From assembly GCA_032622095.1 (NCBI GenBank), contig CP136067.1:95034707-95098706 (forward strand): a stretch of DNA of 64,000 nt, given 5' to 3'. The translations under genes were made by a program, and so were the position numbers. Positions 1 to 10,041 of the stretch are shown here, piece by piece. Within the stretch, counting starts at the first letter, position 1, and each line of letters starts with the position of its first letter. The notes under the pieces were generated by a model. The model searched no databases and had not been told where the DNA came from. It saw only the letters and a list, made by a program, of their open reading frames with translations. Origin of the DNA: Siphonodentalium dalli (Eukaryota > Mollusca > Scaphopoda > Gadilida > Siphonodentaliidae).

Positions 1-169
1 AAATTACTATTTATGTGGCTTCAGGGGTAAACAATATTTGATTCGAGTCGAGGAACCCATCCACCAAAGCTCAGAGTTATCAGATATTGATTTCTGAAAT
101 ATGTTATTTTTCACCACCTGGAATATTTGGCGGCCTGACAAATATTCCGCGAATGCCGACCGACATACT

Positions 170-362
170 CTAGATTGCAAATTTCGTTGTACACAATGTT
201 GATATATATAACACTTTTTGGACAATTTTATACTATAGTTGACATTGGTTAGCATTATGTTTTGGCAATTAATCGATTCTGATAACTGAAGCGGCATTTC
301 AAAAAAATTTGTTGTTGAAATCTGATGATATGGGAACCATCGAATCGGATTGTGTAACTTTA
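170..362 (-). repeat. Dispersed repeat family A, copy 1
   Basis: The reverse complement of this stretch aligns with 24,511-24,700 over roughly 190 bp, sharing blocks such as TTGAAATGCCGCTTC and GTTATCAGAATCGA. The shared edge reads CAATCCGATT next to a short TAAAG run. A partial copy of the same edge lies at 5,440-5,512. No coding capacity is evident, and the overlapping reading frames are incidental. The family is not recognised. It is probably an old, non-autonomous interspersed repeat. Confidence 0.55.
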
Positions 363-643
363 AAAATTTAATATCTCTTCCTAGCATATTTGTCGGAACT
401 TGTAATCCATAATTTTTCAGTCAATAATTTTGGAACTTGGCACAGATATTCAGTACCATGGGAACATGTGCACATGAGATTATAACGTCCGTCAAACTTT
501 TTAATTGGATTTACCCTATGCCTACATTTTCATAGATATTTACCACTATGCGAAACTGTGCACTTGCTATTATGAGCTTGATCGGACTTGTTTAGTGGAG
601 TTATCCCCCTTTTCGACATATTGCGCAACATCTTGTATTCCTT

Positions 644-874
644 GTGACTGTTTCTTATAAAAAAAATTTAATATGTTGTGATGAAATGTGCCGCGCATAC
701 CAATATTTACGTGAAAATTATTTTACTCAATTAGCCAATTCCTTTCCTAAGTTTTTGTATCTTTCGAATATTGATAAATTCTTATTCATAACGAGTACTG
801 AGATAAAGGAAACTGTTAATATAATATGCGACATGATCCGAGTCTTCTTTGCTAAAAGAGAAACTCACAGCTAA
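644..874 (+). pseudogene. LINE ORF2 C-terminal remnant (weak)
   Basis: A 76-codon open stretch reads like the extreme C-terminus of invertebrate LINE ORF2 proteins. A short Cys-containing 'ILIC' segment leads into YLRENYF, then a 'KFLFITSTEIK' block, and the end is IRVFFAKRE followed by a stop. That family usually shows a CxxC...H...C knuckle, then LR.KY, then FI...F..R at the tail. Only about 70 residues remain and the zinc knuckle is mostly lost. No start codon is meaningful here. The stretch just downstream is AT-rich and may be a decayed 3' UTR. The call rests on pattern memory, so confidence is moderate to low. Confidence 0.4.
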
Positions 875-1007
875 AATAGAAGCGACAATTGATTGCGACA
901 ATATTGCAGATGTATACATGTATATACCGGTAATTTATAATGTGTATAATAATTATATATTTATGTGATGTTCATATAATTTATTTAATTATCATTGTCA
1001 TTGTGCA

Positions 1008-1383
1008 ACAAGTTCAAGTTCAATGTTTTATTCACTCAAATCACAGTATGTGACACAAGAGACATATTTACAATTACACACTACATGATATGTCATTGGT
1101 GTAATTATCAAAGTCGACAACAACAAAAATGTGTGTGATAACAACGTATTCTATACGCGAATGGGATGGTGGGGTTGATAGGGTCACCGGTGATCCAAAA
1201 ATAATTTCGAAGATTTTTGATGAATCCGCATAGCTTACAGAAGCATACATTGTTTTTTGGGTTCATTATATTTATGAAATTATGGAAAAAATTTTGTTCT
1301 GTCAAGTGTAAGGGTAGTTCAGAAGGGAGTGGGTTCAATTTGTTACAGTCCATTATGTAGTGATATTCGTTCCCTATTTCCAT
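1008..1383 (-). pseudogene. LINE ORF2 C-terminal remnant with 3' tail
   Basis: On the minus strand an open stretch (1,383 to 1,108) begins with a Gly-Asn-Glu-Tyr-His-Tyr-Ile block. It continues with a 'FFHNFINIMNPKNN' segment and ends in a Phe-Ile-Lys-Asn-Leu helix-like block. This resembles the C-terminal tail of CR1/L2-type ORF2 proteins, where 'G.E.H....C' is followed by 'F..LM' and 'L..FI'. About 70 bp further on the same strand comes AATAAAACATTGAACTTGAA, a polyadenylation-like signal and a short TTGAAC-type tandem tail. That is how CR1-like LINEs often end. The remnant is strongly 5'-truncated and cannot code for an active protein. Confidence 0.55.
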
Positions 1384-1860
1384 TGGGGTGTATTGCAGTA
1401 AACATCTAGTATCAAGTATGGCTGCCCTCTATGTAGCCGAATTGCACTGCGGGGTAGCATCAGTCCCATTGGAACAGTCCCACCTCTGTAATAGAGCGAT
1501 CATATCACAACATCGAAGTTAGGCCATACTCACCCATGCAGGTTATAGCACTTAGGTTGGTGGCCGCTGAGAAAACCAGTTTAATTCTCCTAAAATGAGC
1601 TAGTATCAAGGACCAATGACGGATTCTGTTGGGTTATTTAGTGTTGACTGTGAGATAAACACGGGTGATATATAATGGTGGTTAAACTATTTTGTTAACA
1701 TGCAAAGGCACATTTAAAATGGAACTATATTGTTTCTTGAAGGTGTCTTTACTTCCTCTTTGGTTGTGATCAGGAAATAAATATTAATTGTTTTCAACCC
1801 AAGCGTTTCAAGATCGTTTTCCTTGCTAAAATGTGATCATGTGACAAAATGGATATTAAA
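1384..1860. other. No recognisable feature
   Basis: Nothing supportable was seen in this stretch apart from AT-rich unique-looking sequence. Confidence 0.5.
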
Positions 1861-1966
1861 TTCGTCGCATTCAATACAAAATTTATTAACCTCGTCCACT
1901 AAATCCGCTCGGCTCGACTCGAATTTAGTGCGCTCGGTTAATACATTTCGTATAGAATTGCGACTC
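1861..1966. repeat. Imperfect inverted repeat (about 105 bp)
   Basis: GTCGCATTCAATACAAAATT on the left pairs imperfectly with GTCGCAATTCTATACGAAAT read from the right on the opposite strand. The two arms are nearly 50 bp each and meet around CTCGGCTCGACTCG. The structure looks like a small MITE or hairpin remnant. No target duplication was identified. Confidence 0.6.
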
Positions 1967-2529
1967 ATTAGATATCTTCTATATATAGATTCCGGGGTAT
2001 AAATTAATAAATATGATCCGAGGTCACCTGTCCGGTAAAGCTTATATAAATTAATATCAATTTATTTATGATTTATTATCACATTAGCTTGTTTAGTGGC
2101 TATTATAGAACAGAACTATCACGAAAACGTTCGGAGCGTATATCAAGAGCTTACCAAGAGGGAGAACTCTAACTTGTTAGCAAACTAAATGAAGGGACAT
2201 TTCAACTGAGAGAAAGAGATATCACCGAGAATTAAGATCGAAATAAACAACTCTATTATGCCTTCAAGACAAAGAAATAACACAATCTTCAGTTTTATCT
2301 GGATGTTATTCACAAACAAGCTATTTGTAGTCTTGAAGTATGGATTCGCAAACAAAAAAGTATGCTGCTGTTGTGATTGTGGCCCGGAAAAGACACACTA
2401 TCTTAATATGGACATGACTCGTTTGAACAACAAAAATAAGTAGTAGGGATGATGTACGTCGGTTCATACACGAACTACCAGTATTTTTACAAGTTCCAAG
2501 CAATATCATTGGGTCCCAAAAGTAAATCT

Positions 2530-3204
2530 ATAACTGGCATAAATGCTTCACATATTATCCCATGAGCGAGAAAGTGAAATTACTCGGTATAACTATGGAC
2601 TGTAAATTGACGTTTAACACACACGTTGATTCGCTATGTTCAAAGGCATCAAGGCAACTAAATGTCTTAAAGAGACTTGGACATATGCTGACCATCTCAG
2701 GCAAAAAATGTATCTTCAAATTTTTCATCCTCTCAATTTTTAATTACTGCCCTCTTACCTGGCATTTCTGCAGTGTGTCTTCTACCGACAGGCTGGAGAA
2801 AATTCAGGAGAAAGCCTTTAGTTTTTATCTATAACGACTATACATCTGATTATGACTTTCTCCTAAAGCTTGCAAACTGTGAGCATCTACATCTCCAAAG
2901 ACTCAGACTTATGGCACTCACAGTTTTCAAAATATCAACGAAGGACATTAGCACTCCTTCCTATTTGGACTGCCTGGTGAAACTTAAACATAGTTCATAC
3001 TCTTTTAGAAATTCTGAGACTATGGAACTGCCATCACCTGATACTACTGCTTTCGGTTTAAGCTCGTTTAGATTCATGTCACCTAAAGTGTGGAATTCCA
3101 TTCCAGAGTCATGCAGAACCACAGAGACGATGAAAGACTTTGAATGTATGTTAGAAACCTGGAATGGTTTTAAATGTAAATGCAGTGCCTGTAGGATATC
3201 CTAA
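2530..3204 (+). pseudogene. CR1-like LINE reverse transcriptase, C-terminal remnant
   Basis: The first open part (about 2,530-2,834) reads VKLLGITMDCKLTFNTHVDS, then 'CSKASRQLNVLKRL' and 'FNYCPLTWHFCS'. This is the thumb region that follows the RT catalytic core in CR1/L2-like LINEs. The second part (about 2,820-3,204), in another frame, carries 'YNDYTSDY', 'LHLQRLRLMAL', 'YSFR', 'SFRFMSPKVWNSIP' and a final 'W.G..CKCSACR'. A one-base frameshift near 2,815-2,830 separates the two parts, within the expected 'EKA..F.YNDY' motif. The palm core and endonuclease are absent, so the copy is 5'-truncated and dead. Confidence 0.85.
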
Positions 3205-3577
3205 TTATATGTATATGTTTGTATTTTAATCATCACTTTCTGGTCTGGTATCTCTGAATGGAACAAAACGTGTTATCCAGGAATGAAATATGGACTTGTT
3301 TTGCACATTACTGTGCTGCATATGAATAATATACAGATTTGTGTCTTACGCTTTTGATCGAGTCAGGGCTACCTGTCCTCAGAGATTTTATTCGCCTTTT
3401 ACAATGCTTTAGCTAATATACATGTAATTTATTTTCAGATAGGTTGTGTTTTATTCACGTTAATGTTTATGTACATATTTATTATTTTAGAAGTCAGTTA
3501 AGAGCTCAATGCTCATGTTTGTAATTTAAAATGCCTGACTTTATAAATAAAGCTTTTGAACTTTGAACTTTTGAACT
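3205..3577 (+). mobile_element. 3' UTR and tail of the CR1-like LINE remnant
   Basis: The sequence continues the LINE remnant and ends at TTATAAATAAAGC followed by short repeats of TTTGAACTTTGAAC. CR1-like elements characteristically finish in a short tandem repeat rather than a long poly(A). The end of this copy is therefore placed near 3,577. Confidence 0.7.
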
Positions 3578-3656
3578 GTCAGCTCTTGCGATTAGCCAAT
3601 CAGCGTCGATAAATAGTGACCGTATTATTATAAGTTACAGGGCGAGTTGTTGCCGG

Positions 3657-3752
3657 ATACGGTGTCATATGAGGCGAAGCGAGATTAACATCGGGCGAGG
3701 CGCTATCCGAGCCCGATATTAGTATCGCTGAGCCTCGTGTGTCACCGTAGCC
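3657..3752. repeat. Hairpin with GGTGTCATATGAGGCGAAGC arms
   Basis: GGTGTCATATGAGGCGAAGC on the left matches the reverse complement of the segment ending GAGCCTCGTGTGTCACC, giving arms of about 36 bp. The same motif reappears in direct orientation at 4,873-4,917 just outside the large foldback. This suggests the motif belongs to the edges of one composite element. Confidence 0.6.
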
Positions 3753-3835
3753 GGAAACAAAGAGTCCTGTAACGATTTGATCATGCTTTCCATGTGAGAA
3801 TTTGTATTACTTGTACGAAATTCAGTAATCTAGTA

Positions 3836-4608
3836 TGTTAAATATGTCACATATGGCCATTAACTTATGTAACGTCACAGTGACGTACCATGGGCGTTGA
3901 ATGTCAACGCATTGAGTCAATAGCTAATCACCAGAAGTAGGAAAACAAAACGAGTTTGATAACTAATTTATGAGCCTTTAGAATTCCTCAGATATATCAC
4001 ATACAGGTTTTGGTACATAGTACTAAGTCTTTAAATTGGCAAAACACGATTTCCGACAGATTTCCCTTTTCTTGGCGCCAAAATACACCGAACATATCCC
4101 CGAGGCGGCAGAGTTCCAAGAAAAACAAGATGGCGTCTATCGAATCCATATACCCCCTGGGGCTATCAATATGGGGTCAGTGTCAATCAAAGTGGACCTA
4201 ATATACCCTCATATCCTGTCAGTAGATCTACATTCGCATTGGTCAATCTAACAGGCCAGCATGATAAGAACCCATATTAGTGACCCCATATGAAATCAAT
4301 ATTAGGTGCTTACCCATCATCTTGTTTTCGGAAACTCTGTCGCCTCGGGAATATTTATGGTGCATTTTGCTCCAAGAAAGAGGATATCTGTCGGAAATAA
4401 TTTTCTGCGAATTTAAACACATCGTACCATGTACCAAAACCTGCATGCGATATTAAGGAATTCTAAAGACTCATAAATTAACTATCAAACTCAACAAGTT
4501 GTCCAACTTCTGGTGATTAGCCGTTGACTCAATGCGTTGACGTACAACGCCCATGACGCGTCACTGTGACGTTACATAAGTTAGTGGCCATAGACGACAC
4601 ATTTAACT
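3836..4608. mobile_element. Foldback-type element, about 350-bp inverted arms
   Basis: The left arm (about 3,836-4,190) and right arm (about 4,260-4,608) are imperfect reverse complements. Shared blocks include ACTTATGTAACGTCACAGTG, CAACGCATTGAGTCAA, CTAATCACCAGAAGT, AATTTATGAG and AGGTTTTGGTACAT. The centre lies near 4,225. The arms have diverged by substitutions and small indels, so the element is not recent. Open reading frames over both arms are mirror shadows of each other and do not look coding. The hairpin at 3,657-3,752 and its partial copy at 4,873-4,917 flank the structure. No transposase was seen. Confidence 0.75.
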
Positions 4609-5542
4609 TACCAAATTACAATAAATTACAGCAACGATTAATTAAAGGGATATGCTGGATTTTATCCACTGACACAATAAATACGTTACGGGACGCTTGA
4701 TGGTCGGATATTAATATGTATCGATTAAACCCCATTATATCTGGTTTTTGTGTCATTAAATGGTCGACACTTCTGATCTCGTTAGATGTTTTATTCAAGA
4801 TGCCGGATGTGCGTATATACAAAAGTGGGAAGCATTCAAACAATACAAAAGCGGAACGATACATGACATATATGGTGTCATGTGAGGCGAAGTGAGATCA
4901 ATATTAGGCGAGGCCGTAGCTTATATGTATGGTGCGGAAAATATCCAATTTGAATTAGGATCACCATATATGGAATTTGTAAACCACACTCGTGCGCTTA
5001 ATATTGCGACATCTTGCGCTCAAATTTGTGAGATTTAAAGCAAATTATTGTTTCTTCTACATTGTTTGAAAAACATAGAGACAATGTTTCAGATTTGTAT
5101 ATAATTATATAGTTGTAAATATTATATGTAAACTAAATGTACACTACATGTGTATGCACAGTATTTATCTAATATAAATATAACACTATCGGGTTTGTAT
5201 GCAATGTTGTTGCGCTCAATATTGCGACAATGCGCGCTTAATATCGCAATAATATAAGCGCCACAGATTTTTGGTATTGGGCTATAATCGCGCATTTTTC
5301 GAAATCAAGCGCGCTCAATATCGCAATAAAGGCGCGCCTCTATATACCACTTATTCTGACTGGTACGGTATGATATCATGATTGCTATTATTCTGAGTAT
5401 TTATTGATAATAACATAATTTGGATAACAAAATCTGCTTTTTCATGGTGAAATTACGTTGTTGCTGTAATCGGATGATACGGAGCCATCGGATCGGATTA
5501 TGTACCTTTAATGTTCGAGTGATCAACACCGTTTATATATAA
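4609..5542. repeat. AT-rich stretch with repeated GCGCTCAATATTGCGA motif
   Basis: The motif GCGCTYAATATYGCRA occurs near 4,990, twice near 5,210-5,250 and again near 5,308-5,330. It is close to palindromic around AATATT. The part from 4,609 to 4,870 has no recognisable content. The part at 5,440-5,512 is a partial copy of dispersed family A. Confidence 0.5.
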
Positions 5543-6434
5543 ACTAGCAGGTGACCCGACTTCGTCCGGGCTTTGACCTTGAATTGACTATTTTGAAGGT
5601 CAAGGTCAGGTCGGGGTAACGATTTGACCCGTCCAAAACACTCCCCTGACAAAAGAAACCCTAGGTATCAAATTTCGTCGAAATCCGTTAATTTTTTAAT
5701 TTAATTTGAGTTAATTCTGCCTTTTTAATCAAGAGAAATGATGGTACCCGTCCCCGTGATGGTACCCGTCCCTAAAAGAGGTACGTTTGTGGGTACCCGT
5801 TTCAAGGTCAAGATCACCTCGGGCGGAAAAACTTACCCGATTAAAATCTCCCCCGTTCCTTGGAACCCCTAAGTACGAAGACCTTGAATTGATCATTTTC
5901 AAGGTCAAGGTCAGGTCGGGGTCACAATTTAACCCGTCCATGACACTTCCAGTGGGTAGCAAGTTTGAGCTCAATCGGTTCGAGTCTATAAAGGACACAC
6001 ACATATATATCATTTATGGGTACCCGTTTCAAGGTGAAGATCACCTCGGGCGAAAAAACTGACCCGATGAAAATCTCCCCCGTTCCTAGGAAGCCCTAAG
6101 TACGTAAGAATCACACAACGCGCTCATGTCTGGACACAGTCACGCGCACGTGTGGACCCAGACGTAAGAATCACATTACACGCATACGCTCTTTATCAAC
6201 GACACTGCGGATACAAACGCTCTTTAACTATCAACGCGATTAATCCCACCGTGCCAATGGCGGTCATTTTTGTGACTGGGTGTGGAGAATGGGGACTCTG
6301 AGCTTCTCCAAAACGGCGGTAAACACTGCCCGTGGTTTTTAACCTTAGATTGGAAGTTTGAGCTCAATCGGTCCAGCCGTTTTCCCGGCCATAGATAACA
6401 GACAGACAAACAGAAGTCCCAAAATATATATTAG
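5543..6434 (+). mobile_element. RTE/SINE-like non-autonomous composite
   Basis: The stretch begins ACTAGCAGGTGACCCGACTT and ends with a 'CAGCCGTTTTCCCGGCC' block followed by ACAGACAGACAAACAGA. That end is typical of the 3' ends of RTE-class LINEs and the SINEs they mobilise. Inside, two segments are duplicated. One starts GGGTACCCGTTTCAAGG and recurs at 5,791 and 6,017. The other starts CCTTGAATTGA and recurs at 5,577 and 5,881. The opening 34 bp recur at 6,435, directly after the tail. No protein is encoded, and the overlapping ORFs on both strands follow the duplicated segments. Confidence 0.5.
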
Positions 6435-7099
6435 ACTAGCAGGTGACCCGACTTCGTCCGGGCTTTGACGGGATATCACGGACCGCATCCGATAAGGCTT
6501 CTGAGCCACGGTTTAGAAATTGAGAAAGGCAGGCATAAACAACCTGAAATACCCGTGGATGAGATAATTTGCACACATTAAATGAGAGAGAGAGAATGGT
6601 CATAAAATTGTAATATAAAACATCACGAATTAGTCCATCGACTGAAGATTTCATTCGAAAAATTTATACTAGTTTTGAGGCTTCGCTCAATGCTTGCAAT
6701 ATCGGTTGCCTTTATGGTTACGACGCGTCGGAAGCGGTAACAAACCATTTCTTGCTAACTTGATGTAAACGTATATAGCGAGCTAAATTTGTTGTCGTCG
6801 CATCGCCGAATGAGGTAAACGGTATTTTTGATTTTCAAAATACAATCAAAATACTGTGGCTTTGATTTTCAAAATATATACAAGGAGTCACACTAAATTC
6901 CAGTAGTATATAAGTAGTATGCAGCGAATCAGTACCTTGGTCTACCAAATTCAGTTTTAAAATAAACAAAATGTATCTAAAAATCTCCCTCACACGATGG
7001 ACTTATACGCCTGGACTACGTTGCAGATGATATTACATGTCTCGTGGTCATCATTTCGTAAGATGAGTAAGATTATCTGATGATCAGCCATAGTATTAA

Positions 7100-7491
7100 C
7101 CCTTTACCCAACAGAACGGCCCTGTGCCAATGCATTCTCTTATATATGCGAGTCGACCATAGGTCGCCTCGCATATATAAGAGAATGCATTGGCTTAACA
7201 CATTAACAATTATAAAATTGTTAAAGAATGTAAGAAAAAATGGTAAAAAGTGTTAAAAAAAGATTTTTTTTAGGCCAATGCATTCTCTTATATATGCGAG
7301 GCGACCTATGGTCGACTCGCATATATAAGAGAATGCATTGGCACATGGCATAACTGTAACCATCACAATGTGGCCAATGAGCCGGTTCCAATGATATCCA
7401 TATTTGTATGGTTTTATTGAGACAGACCCAAGATAATTTAGGCTGTTGCAGCTTTATTTGGCCGTTTTTGGCCGGTTTGTTGGGTAAAGGG
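7100..7491. mobile_element. piggyBac-type MITE, copy 1 (TTAA target)
   Basis: The element is 392 bp, flanked by TTAA on both sides (7,096-7,099 and 7,492-7,495). Its terminal inverted repeats are CCCTTTACCCAACAGAACGG and, read inward from the right, CCCTTTACCCAACAAACCGG. A TTAA target with CCC-starting ends is the hallmark of the piggyBac superfamily. It has no transposase. Two perfect or near-perfect 69-bp palindromes (7,126-7,194 and 7,274-7,342) lie inside, each the reverse complement of the other, separated by an A/T-rich spacer. A copy in opposite internal orientation is at 63,261-63,677. Confidence 0.85.
7126..7194. repeat. 69-bp palindrome P1 (GCCAATGC...GCATTGGC)
   Basis: Each half reads GCCAATGCATTCTCTTATAT then ATGCGAG, and the two halves meet at a short GTCGACCATAGGTCGCC core with little or no loop. 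Each arm has a CCAAT sequence at its outer end and a TATATAAG-like sequence further in. Related palindromes occur at 7,274-7,342, 47,989-48,055, 50,821-50,889 and 63,409-63,477. Confidence 0.9.
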
Positions 7492-7733
7492 TTAAAGGTC
7501 TGATTATTGTCGTTAATTTATGCAAAGAAACGCTCTCTAAGATGATTATACATGTAAATGGGACATCGAATAACGTAGTGCTCTCTTGTTTCTACCTCAA
7601 AACCACACGTTTTGCAAATTATCTCATCCACGGGTATAGTTCAGGTTGTTTATGCCTGCCTTTCTCAATTTCTAAACCATGGCTCAGAAGCCTTATCGGA
7701 TGCGGTCCGTGATTTCCCGTCGAAGCTATTCAC

Positions 7734-9146
7734 TGCGATTTATGAAGTAAGATTAATTCCAATGGACATTCGAATTAGATGTAAACATCATGTACTAGAA
7801 AGGTGAAGAGCGCTCTCGTGTGAACATCCGGGACCCCGAGTGTCCCTGAGCAGTGTATGCAATCGCCACATCAGGAAATCACGTGGCTTTTATAGGGTTT
7901 CAACCAGTCGATCTATATACATATATAGTTAAAGATGACCGTTAGTCAGCATTCAGATTCAGATGAAAAGTCATCGCTTGCATGCATGCATCTCGGGAGC
8001 TTAACTTACACATCAAAGCACGCAAGTATATAAATTTTTATACACATCTTGAAATTCTTTCTCGATACAAGCTCTTCGTCTTTGTTATTTTCTGATTTTG
8101 TTCGTTGGTTGCTATCCCCGATGGTTTTTGGTTACCTGTTAGCGCCGGACAACTCATTTACAGTCTTACACCATGAATAAACGCCATAGTATTACTCATG
8201 CTGGGGCCATATATACCATGTATTCCTTTTGTTTATTTTATCTTTGACTGCTCGTAAAGAAGCCCCATCCAATTTGAAACCAAATTAGTGAAAAGTCATT
8301 TCTTCATTTATCAGAATAATAAAACAGCGAAATTAATATAAATCAATGCCTCTCCTGACACAGACATCCAGAGAATTCCAAATAATACCATGAGAGTGAG
8401 CAGAAATCATAGTTTGGAAACGCTCTTTCAGATTTGCAATTAAAGAAACACAAGTCACTCGCCTTGGTAAGTGTGCAAAAATATGAAAGTATGTTCACCA
8501 TCACCACTAAGAAGAACATGGAGATATAGATACCCTTTGTTTTTATATTCAGAATTGATAGGTCGCGAAAAACACAATTTCGCTTGATGGAACCATAGTA
8601 TGTAAATACAACTGTTACAGTGATTTTTCCAATAAATATCACTAATCGTGGTGTAAGTTCAAATATTTTAGTCTGAATACGAGTTTCAGAATATGTTGTC
8701 GATGCTTTGATCTTTTCCTATATTTTACGTCAAGCTTAGATTAAACTTGTGTATCTTATTTGACTAATTCCACTGAAACAATGGGTTTGAGGTGTGTAAT
8801 CTCGCTAATGGAGAGTTATTGTTAATGAAAACAAGAACCAAATCGATCTATTGTTGCATGTTCTTGTTGATAATAGTTGTTTTATAAAATGTATGCTATG
8901 TCGTATAAACCCGCTTCGAATGCATTAAGTCCCTTTAACCCGCGATGCGCTTTATCACAGGTGATCTTTTTAATGTGTTTTGAGCCCCGCCCATGTCTGA
9001 AACTTGATAAAACTGCATCTTTTGAACCATGTTACGAACGAATGATTGATAAAGAACGGCAATAATTCTACCAACAAGTTGGAGTCGTTGCATATATTTC
9101 ATGTATAAGAATTATACCGCCTTGTTTGTGTAAAGATATGGAGATA
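7734..9146. other. No recognisable feature
   Basis: The stretch is AT-rich. A minus-strand open frame at 8,343-8,642 contains some hydrophobic runs but has no recognisable domain, no upstream context and no compositional sign of coding. It is not called a gene. Confidence 0.4.
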
Positions 9147-9319
9147 CAATAATTCTCTAATTAATCGACCTTTTAACCACAGCAGAATTATGGGTAACTT
9201 TTCAGGATTTAGTCGAGAGCTTTCCGATGAATGGCAACAAGCCATATTTCCGACTAAATCCTGAAAAGTTACCCATAATTCTGCTGTGGTTAAGATGTCG
9301 ATTAATTAGAGCATTACTC
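9147..9319. mobile_element. Mariner-type palindromic MITE, copy 1
   Basis: Arms of about 65 bp share TTAACCACAGCAGAATTATG and CTTTTCAGGATTTAGTCG in inverted orientation around a 35-bp loop. TA dinucleotides flank both ends, and the outer ends resemble CARTAATG. The same arm sequence forms the element at 25,972-26,100, whose ends are cleaner. TA flanks and CAGT-like termini point to the Tc1/mariner superfamily. No transposase is encoded. Confidence 0.8.
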
Positions 9320-9970
9320 TAATTACTTTGAGGACGATTACTCTCTATTAATTGAGAGTTTTAGTAAACTCACGTCTACATATAGCAGTTACGATTACAA
9401 TTCAGGCACTATTGCACCAAGTTGTGTGCACGGTATAACTGTAACACTGTACCATAACCATAATGTTTTCGGTTTGTACCAAGTAACTTTTTTTAAATAT
9501 ACACATACTCTATGTTCTATGTTTGTCGTGTCATAGAGCTATAGTATTGGTCAGGTGACCTCAACTGGAAACAAATGTCTGTCTATAAAACATTTACAAG
9601 TGCCAGCACACAAGTTGGCCCAACTCTAAAAAAATTAATTACAACACTGTAGGCGGTAAATATATAACGAGAAACAAGAAATTAATTTTAAAAAATGAGG
9701 CTGCAAATATTTTTGTTTCCTGATTCACTGTAAACATGTGCTCGGACTAAATTTTCCAAAAAATTTATCAATTTTATATTCTTCAACTAAAATTATTACC
9801 CATTTTGCAAATAAGAGTAGTCACATGGCAAGTGAATCAAATACATTATATTAGCTTCTAACACAAATGCATAGTTTGCAGCAAATGATTTTAAGTTGTC
9901 TTTTCTCATGGTAAATATGTGGTTCTGCTCAGGTCAAGTGAGGTCCCCTGATCATTAAACCTGTCAACAA
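9320..9970. other. No recognisable feature
   Basis: AT-rich sequence leading up to the satellite. No gene or repeat structure could be supported. Confidence 0.4.
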
Positions 9971-10041
9971 ATATCATTAATTGGCCAAATAGATGGGTTA
10001 CACATCATTGTTAATGGCTTGCTAAATAGAGGAGTTACACA

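Larger units (their letters stand above)
6460..7733. mobile_element. Element with 115-bp inverted arms enclosing a MITE
   Basis: The arm at about 6,460-6,580 and the arm at 7,614-7,733 are near-identical reverse complements, sharing for example CACGGACCGCATCCGA, AGGCTTCTGAGCCA and GAAAGGCAGGCATAAACAAC. Roughly 1 kb lies between them, including a TTAA-flanked MITE at 7,100-7,491. The left arm abuts the second copy of the ACTAGCAGGTGACCCG head at 6,435-6,468. The target duplication could not be read. The short ORFs over each arm are the same sequence in opposite orientation and are not treated as genes. Confidence 0.65.

Noticed and set aside
8343-8642. 99-codon minus-strand ORF with possible membrane segments
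   Set aside because: AT-rich sequence gives hydrophobic codons by chance. No conserved motif or gene structure was found.
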